Of a stretch of 64,000 nucleotides of DNA, positions 60,301-64,000 are shown in pieces. Numbering within the stretch: the stretch's first letter is position 1; every line of letters starts with the position of its first letter. The notes beneath the pieces are model-generated. The model did no database searches. It was given only the letters and a program-made list of their open reading frames with translations, and had not been told where the DNA came from. Source of the stretch: Lumbricus terrestris (lineage: Eukaryota; Annelida; Clitellata; Crassiclitellata; Lumbricidae); assembly GCA_949752735.1 (NCBI GenBank), contig OX457038.1, positions 64,117,205-64,181,204 on the forward strand, read 5' to 3'. Position numbers and translations under genes: made by a program.

Positions 60301-62829
60301 AGTCGTCGCCCTCGTACGGCTATCCGCCGACTTGAACGGTAAGTGGGATGGCTGCCACTGTGAGCCGCACTTGAGCGGTTGTCCCTGCCTCCTTCTTCAC
60401 CAATCGATTCCTCATTCAGATGACTTCTGTTTTGGAGTCGGTAAGGATTGTCGATCACGGGTCCCCCCGGTATGGTCGCATATGGTCTTACGATACGCCT
60501 TGGGTTGGGTTCAAGTCGCGGCGTTCGATGGCTGGCCTTCGTTTCTCTTTCGTAAACGTCTGGACCGATCATTCGGTACCGTATGAGCGTCCCTGTGTCA
60601 CTCAACCTCCAGTGGTCCTTTCCTTCGAATCCGGACTGGTATTCTAACCTTCCACTGTCCTCTCTCTTACTACCTCTGTCGCTTCCACGCTGATCACTAT
60701 CGTTGACCAGTACGCGCGGTCCAACCGAGACCGAGTTTTCATATCCAATTGTAATGACTGCCTGAGGGCCATCGACCAGGGTAGACTCTGTTGTCGTCCT
60801 GCCATCCACCACATCTGCCCCTCTAGTGGATCTAGTAGGGGTCGCCTCTAAGATCCTTTTCATACCAGCATCATTCTCGCCATCTGTGACTTGTGTCCGA
60901 GTTAATGGTGTGCTTGATGTGCTCCGACTTCTGTAGCTCCGTTCTTCCTCCGCAACTCTGTCGATTCCAGTTTTTCGTCTCTGTTGCTCTGCATCTCTAC
61001 CCTTCTCCTCCTTCTCCTCCTCCTCCTCCTCCGCCTCCTCCTCCGACTCACCGTCTTTCTTCGGTGCTTCTGAACTGCTCTTCAGATTTAGGATCTTATC
61101 CAACCAGCCGTATACACGACTAGTTTTCTGACTGGAAGTGATCGTGTGAGGACTGTCTGTGCTGTATTTTGTAGGTCGCAAATCGATGGCATTGGGGAAG
61201 ACAACAGATGGTTTTAAAGGTCTAGCAGTCTCATTGTTCTCCGTCTGCACACCTCCGCCAATGATGTTTATCGCATGCATGGATGGCTCTTTCGTGGGCG
61301 ATTGTAAGTTATCAACTTCCCATGCTCCACCTGCTTCCGTGATTCCAGCCGATGGTGGTAAAATCATGTAATCAGATGTAGGCAGAGCAGTTTCAGAGAA
61401 GAGTTTCCATGTTGAGGCGGAAGAGACTGGAGAATTGGTTACTGCTCTGGAGACAGCGGTAGTGAAAACCGTCCATGAGAAACCGGGTCTGACGAAGTCT
61501 GTTCTGGCGAATGTTGATTTGGGGTAGGGTACACTGCTGGGAATGAATGTGGCAGTGGCTGAAGTGGATGCGGAATCAACCCTGGCAGATGAGAATAATT
61601 CTCTGAGCTTTGTTGTTGTTTTGACGGAAGTCTTCGTGGTGAATGTTTCGGTGGAAGTTGCTCTGGCGTTTGCTAATGCGGCGACTGTGGTGGAAGTTGA
61701 GAAGACTTTGGTCATCTTGACTGATGCAGCAGCTGAAATATCATTTAAAAACATAAGGACTTGCTGAGGAGATTTTCAACGCTTTAATGCAGATACTGGA
61801 AACACGATATATAATTAAAGAGTCAAGCGGTGCCTTAATTAAATCACACTTTTACTAGATATGTGTGACTGCCTGTGTTTGTATGTCTGTATGTCTGTAT
61901 GTCTGTCTGCCTGTGCATAATTTAGTAAGTGATATGTATAGATATGTAATGTATATATATATAATTATATATGCATGTGATTGTGTATAAATATGTATTC
62001 ATTATGTGCATATGTATATGTGCTTGCAATTATTATATGTGTATGAATTATAAATATCTGTATATAAAGTATGTAGGCGTAGATGTATGTATGTTTGTAT
62101 GTATGCATCTATCTATTTCTGCATATATATATATAATATATGTATATGTGAACGTTAGTATAATATTTCCATGTGAAATGACTGTTCAACAGCGATTAAA
62201 CACGCAGCCTATGCATGTACATATTACAATAGATCTGTCAATGACCTCTGCATGTCCTTGTGGCCACCAGATCTCGTATTGCCGCCAGACCCGCGAAGCT
62301 GTCGATGTGGAGCGTGTAGTAGTCGCTCGGCTGACTTCCAATGTCCTTCAGCTCCTCCAGGTCAACGTCCTTTCCGGTATACCCACTACCAACATCCGGA
62401 TTCCTTCCTGCTTTGCCAGTTCCGCTTCGATGGCCGTCACAGTCCGGTTGTCTGATCTCCCATCCGTGATGACCACCGCGATACGGGAAGCGTTGACCCC
62501 CAAAGGTCGTGACCTCAAGCCGACCTCGAAGACGCTACGTCGAAGGAAGCGTATGGCGTCCCCGGTGATCGTCTGGAATCCTCCACGTTGGCGGATGTCC
62601 TCCACTGCAGCTCGAAGGTCAGACTTCGTGGAGTACTCGTGCAGGTGGAACTGGAGTTGTGGGTGGTCGGCGTACGTTACTATGGCGACCCGGGTGTGGC
62701 TCGGACCGATTGGAAGCATTTCGATGACCTCTTGGACAAAGGTCAGCTGGCGACGGAAGTCGTGACGCCAGACGCTGAAGGAAGAGTCGATGAGAAAGAC
62801 GACGTCAACTGGACCAGCACCGACACATC
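55597..62829 (-). CDS. VWA-linker-VWA extracellular protein (partial gene, 3 exons seen)
   Basis: Minus-strand exons 62829-62246, 61732-58913 and 56179-55597, each bounded by AG and GT with matching phases (G|CT and G|GG codons at the joins); the 5' and 3' ends of the gene are not seen. Exon A is a VWA domain with an intact metal site: DVVFLIDSSFSV, TITGDAI, VITDGRSDN. It needs a shift near 62,376 to read on into GKDVDLEELKDIGS and YYTLHIDSFAGLAAIRDL. Exon B (940 codons) is a Ser/Thr-rich, then acidic (E-run), then Arg-rich linker with several N-x-S/T sites, a CAGC pair and four tryptophan modules (59,577-60,620). Exon C is a second VWA (LDVVFVVDPRAQ, IGIYLTDGPS, VEMFAVGVG) without the DxSxS motif. 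Family knowledge suggests a secreted or matrix adhesion protein; the function is unknown. Confidence 0.8.
56440..56525 (+). mobile_element. Dispersed retroelement fragment (VWA gene intron)
   Basis: CTTTGGCAGTGCCAGTCCCA, then AGTCTGTATAAAGGAGGAGG and GCTACC match the fragment at 16,060-16,140. Confidence 0.4.
56612..56830 (-). repeat. LINE/SINE tail and a 75-bp tandem duplication
   Basis: Minus strand reads GGCGCTTTAGAAATTTCGAG, then TTTACGATTACGATTAAG, a retroelement 3' tail like that at 35,680. Next to it, GTTGTCCGTGAGAGTAGTCC with GTGGTG(G/A)TCCGGGTCGA occurs twice (56,694 and 56,770). Confidence 0.5.
57279..57353. repeat. (CA)n-(TA)n microsatellite
   Basis: CA dinucleotides with a few GCAC interruptions, then TGTG and a short TA run. 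Confidence 0.9.
57811..57852 (+). repeat. G-rich tract, possible quadruplex
   Basis: GGGGTGGGGTGGGGTGGGGT with more GGGG runs, five or more G4 blocks in about 40 bp. The complement lies on the VWA gene sense strand, within an intron. Confidence 0.6.
58490..58705 (-). mobile_element. tRNA-derived SINE (VWA gene intron)
   Basis: Minus strand: A box TGGCTTTGCGG (plus 58,685-58,695) and B box GGTTCGAATCT (plus 58,642-58,652), 33 bp apart as in a tRNA head. The body contains GAGCAACTTGTCCAAGGTCG, like the core of several animal SINEs. It lies in the intron between linker and second VWA. Confidence 0.7.
59577..60620 (-). repeat. Four W-G-W protein modules in the VWA linker
   Basis: Module positions: 60,567-60,620 (DHWRLSDTGTLIRYRMI), 60,117-60,173 (GYWRLNDSGKLVWMNYP), 59,757-59,816 (GFWRYDRFGRISLWVNYT), 59,577-59,630 (GYWKKEKGKPVWYEYQ). 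Shared pattern: G-[YF]-W-[RK], a gap, G-[KR], a hydrophobic, W, two residues, Y. The first is the most degenerate. Spacing between modules shrinks from about 150 to 118 to 61 residues. I do not recognise a named domain. Confidence 0.75.
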
Positions 62830-63177
62830 CTATATCCAGATCCAGGTGATAATTAAATGTATCAATCTAATCTCTTCTATGCAGTTCTAACGACCCGTTA
62901 GCTTAGCGAACAAAGCAGCAATCAACGCGCCGAAAACATATCAGAAAGATTTGAACGCAATCGGTCAGTATTCTATAGGCTATTCTAGCGCTCTCATGAA
63001 ACGGGATCATGGAAGTAGGCCTATGCATACCAGGAAAGGTGAGAGATCGTAGCCCAGATTTCAACACCTGCTCATTAATTTAGATATTAGGTTTCGCAAG
63101 TCGTTGAATTTCGACGGCACTTCTGCGTATTTCGGCAATTGTCTGCTAACGCCATAGTCTAAGCTTATATAGCCTAG
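62830..63177. other. Upstream intron of the VWA gene, no exon seen
   Basis: The splice acceptor at 62,830-62,831 shows that at least one earlier exon exists; none was recognised up to the end of the window. Confidence 0.45.
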
Positions 63178-63765
63178 GCCTTGCGCGGCGCCGTCACAAA
63201 ACGGCGCAGGACAAAACGACGCAGACAAAACGGCGCAATTCAAAGTACCCCGACAAAACAGCGCAGACAATACGGCGCAGTACAAAGATTATGATACTCG
63301 TCTAGTGATTGTTTGCTTATTAAAGAGCACGCTCACTACGAATTGAAGATTATGAGATATGTAGGTCTATCGTTCCGGATTCCAGCAAAGTTGAATCCAA
63401 GTCAGAATACTTTCGCTAAAATATATGTCGGATTGATACAAAATCATCCTTCCTATTGCTTATATGGAAGCTGGATTGATGTAAATGTTCTTGCTTAAAT
63501 TGAAGCTGGATTGATGAAAATGCTCTTACTTAAATTGAAACTGGATTGATGAAAAATAATTCCTATTTAAATGGAAGTTGGATTGATAGTATATATATTT
63601 TAGTATATATTTTTGCTACTTTTACTATTGAATTATAATAACAACCATTGTTTTTTAGTTCAGTTTTGCGCCGTTTTGTCTGCACCGTTTTGTCTTGTAC
63701 CGTTTTGTTGCCGCGCCGTTTTGTCCTGCGCTGTTTTGTCGGCGCACGACCTTGCGCGCATCTTC
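63178..63765. mobile_element. Foldback element with ACAAAACGGCGC arrays in both arms
   Basis: Left arm 63,181-63,290 has about six units of ACAAAACGGCGCAG type; right arm 63,660-63,765 carries the same units in reverse (GCGCCGTTTTGTC). Outer edges CCTTGCGCGGCG and GACCTTGCGCGC are not exact inverts. The 370-bp centre is A+T-rich with four GAA(G/A)CTGGATTGATG repeats (63,468-63,585). No ORF of note. Confidence 0.75.
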
Positions 63766-64000
63766 TGGGCTTCACCTTCCGGGTCCGTCCCCATAGTCTC
63801 CGTCGTCTGTTTGACACGTAAGATGGCCATACGGCTCAAGTATTTTGCACAATTACACCTGGAAGTCGCGCATGGCTGGAAGTCGCACATGGCACCAACA
63901 TAGGCCTACGTGTTGGTGTTAATTTTATTAATAGGCCCTCACGTGACCCATGTGTTGATTAGAGAAGATAATAATTATTGGCGATAGTTGACGTATGGTT
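63766..64000. other. Intergenic or intronic, no gene seen
   Basis: No exon signal was found up to the end of the window. Confidence 0.4.

Overview
The window is nuclear DNA from an animal. It has spliced genes with GT-AG introns, a p21-activated kinase, an extracellular von Willebrand factor A (VWA) protein, and many LINEs, MITEs and microsatellites. Introns are small to medium, A+T-rich, and littered with the word TAGGCCTA. A GH3 beta-xylosidase-type gene suggests a marine invertebrate. I cannot name the species or phylum.

Layout. 1-8.5 kb is repeat-rich intergenic DNA (LINE scraps, hAT MITEs, a 195-bp GA tract, a 32-bp minisatellite). 8.585-17.497 kb (+) is an 11-exon secreted GH3 glycosidase gene; every splice phase joins cleanly into 749 residues. 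17.5-25.9 kb is intergenic, with a TA-flanked foldback element, a TTAA-flanked piggyBac-type MITE, two hAT elements and probably the 3' UTR of the next gene. 25.994-31.811 kb (-) is a 6-exon, 478-residue PAK kinase. 32.0-41.2 kb is a graveyard of non-LTR retrotransposons: an almost full-length endonuclease-RT element, a CR1/L2-like RT, and several 3' fragments. 41.491-48.394 kb is an LTR retrotransposon with two 1,928-bp LTRs, internally deleted so that gag-protease joins directly to the integrase tail. It sits inside a CATA microsatellite. 48.4-55.6 kb is intergenic, with four hAT elements. 55.597-62.829 kb (-) is part of an unusual gene encoding VWA, a 940-codon Ser/Thr/Arg-rich linker with four tryptophan modules, then a second VWA. 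63.2-63.8 kb is another foldback element.

The three host genes are unrelated in function (secreted carbohydrate hydrolase, cytoplasmic Rho-effector kinase, extracellular adhesion or matrix protein) and show no operon-like link. Their introns are landing sites for the same transposon families found between genes.

Most interesting points: (1) the VWA-linker-VWA protein with a four-copy W-G-W module; (2) hAT-type elements with different termini that share one roughly 100-120-bp internal subrepeat; (3) an LTR retrotransposon whose U5 carries a long ORF and whose primer-binding site matches tRNA-Ser; (4) two foldback elements built from repeated units. Thirteen hAT-type insertions are supported by terminal inverted repeats plus 8-bp target duplications (five perfect, the rest 6/8 or 7/8).
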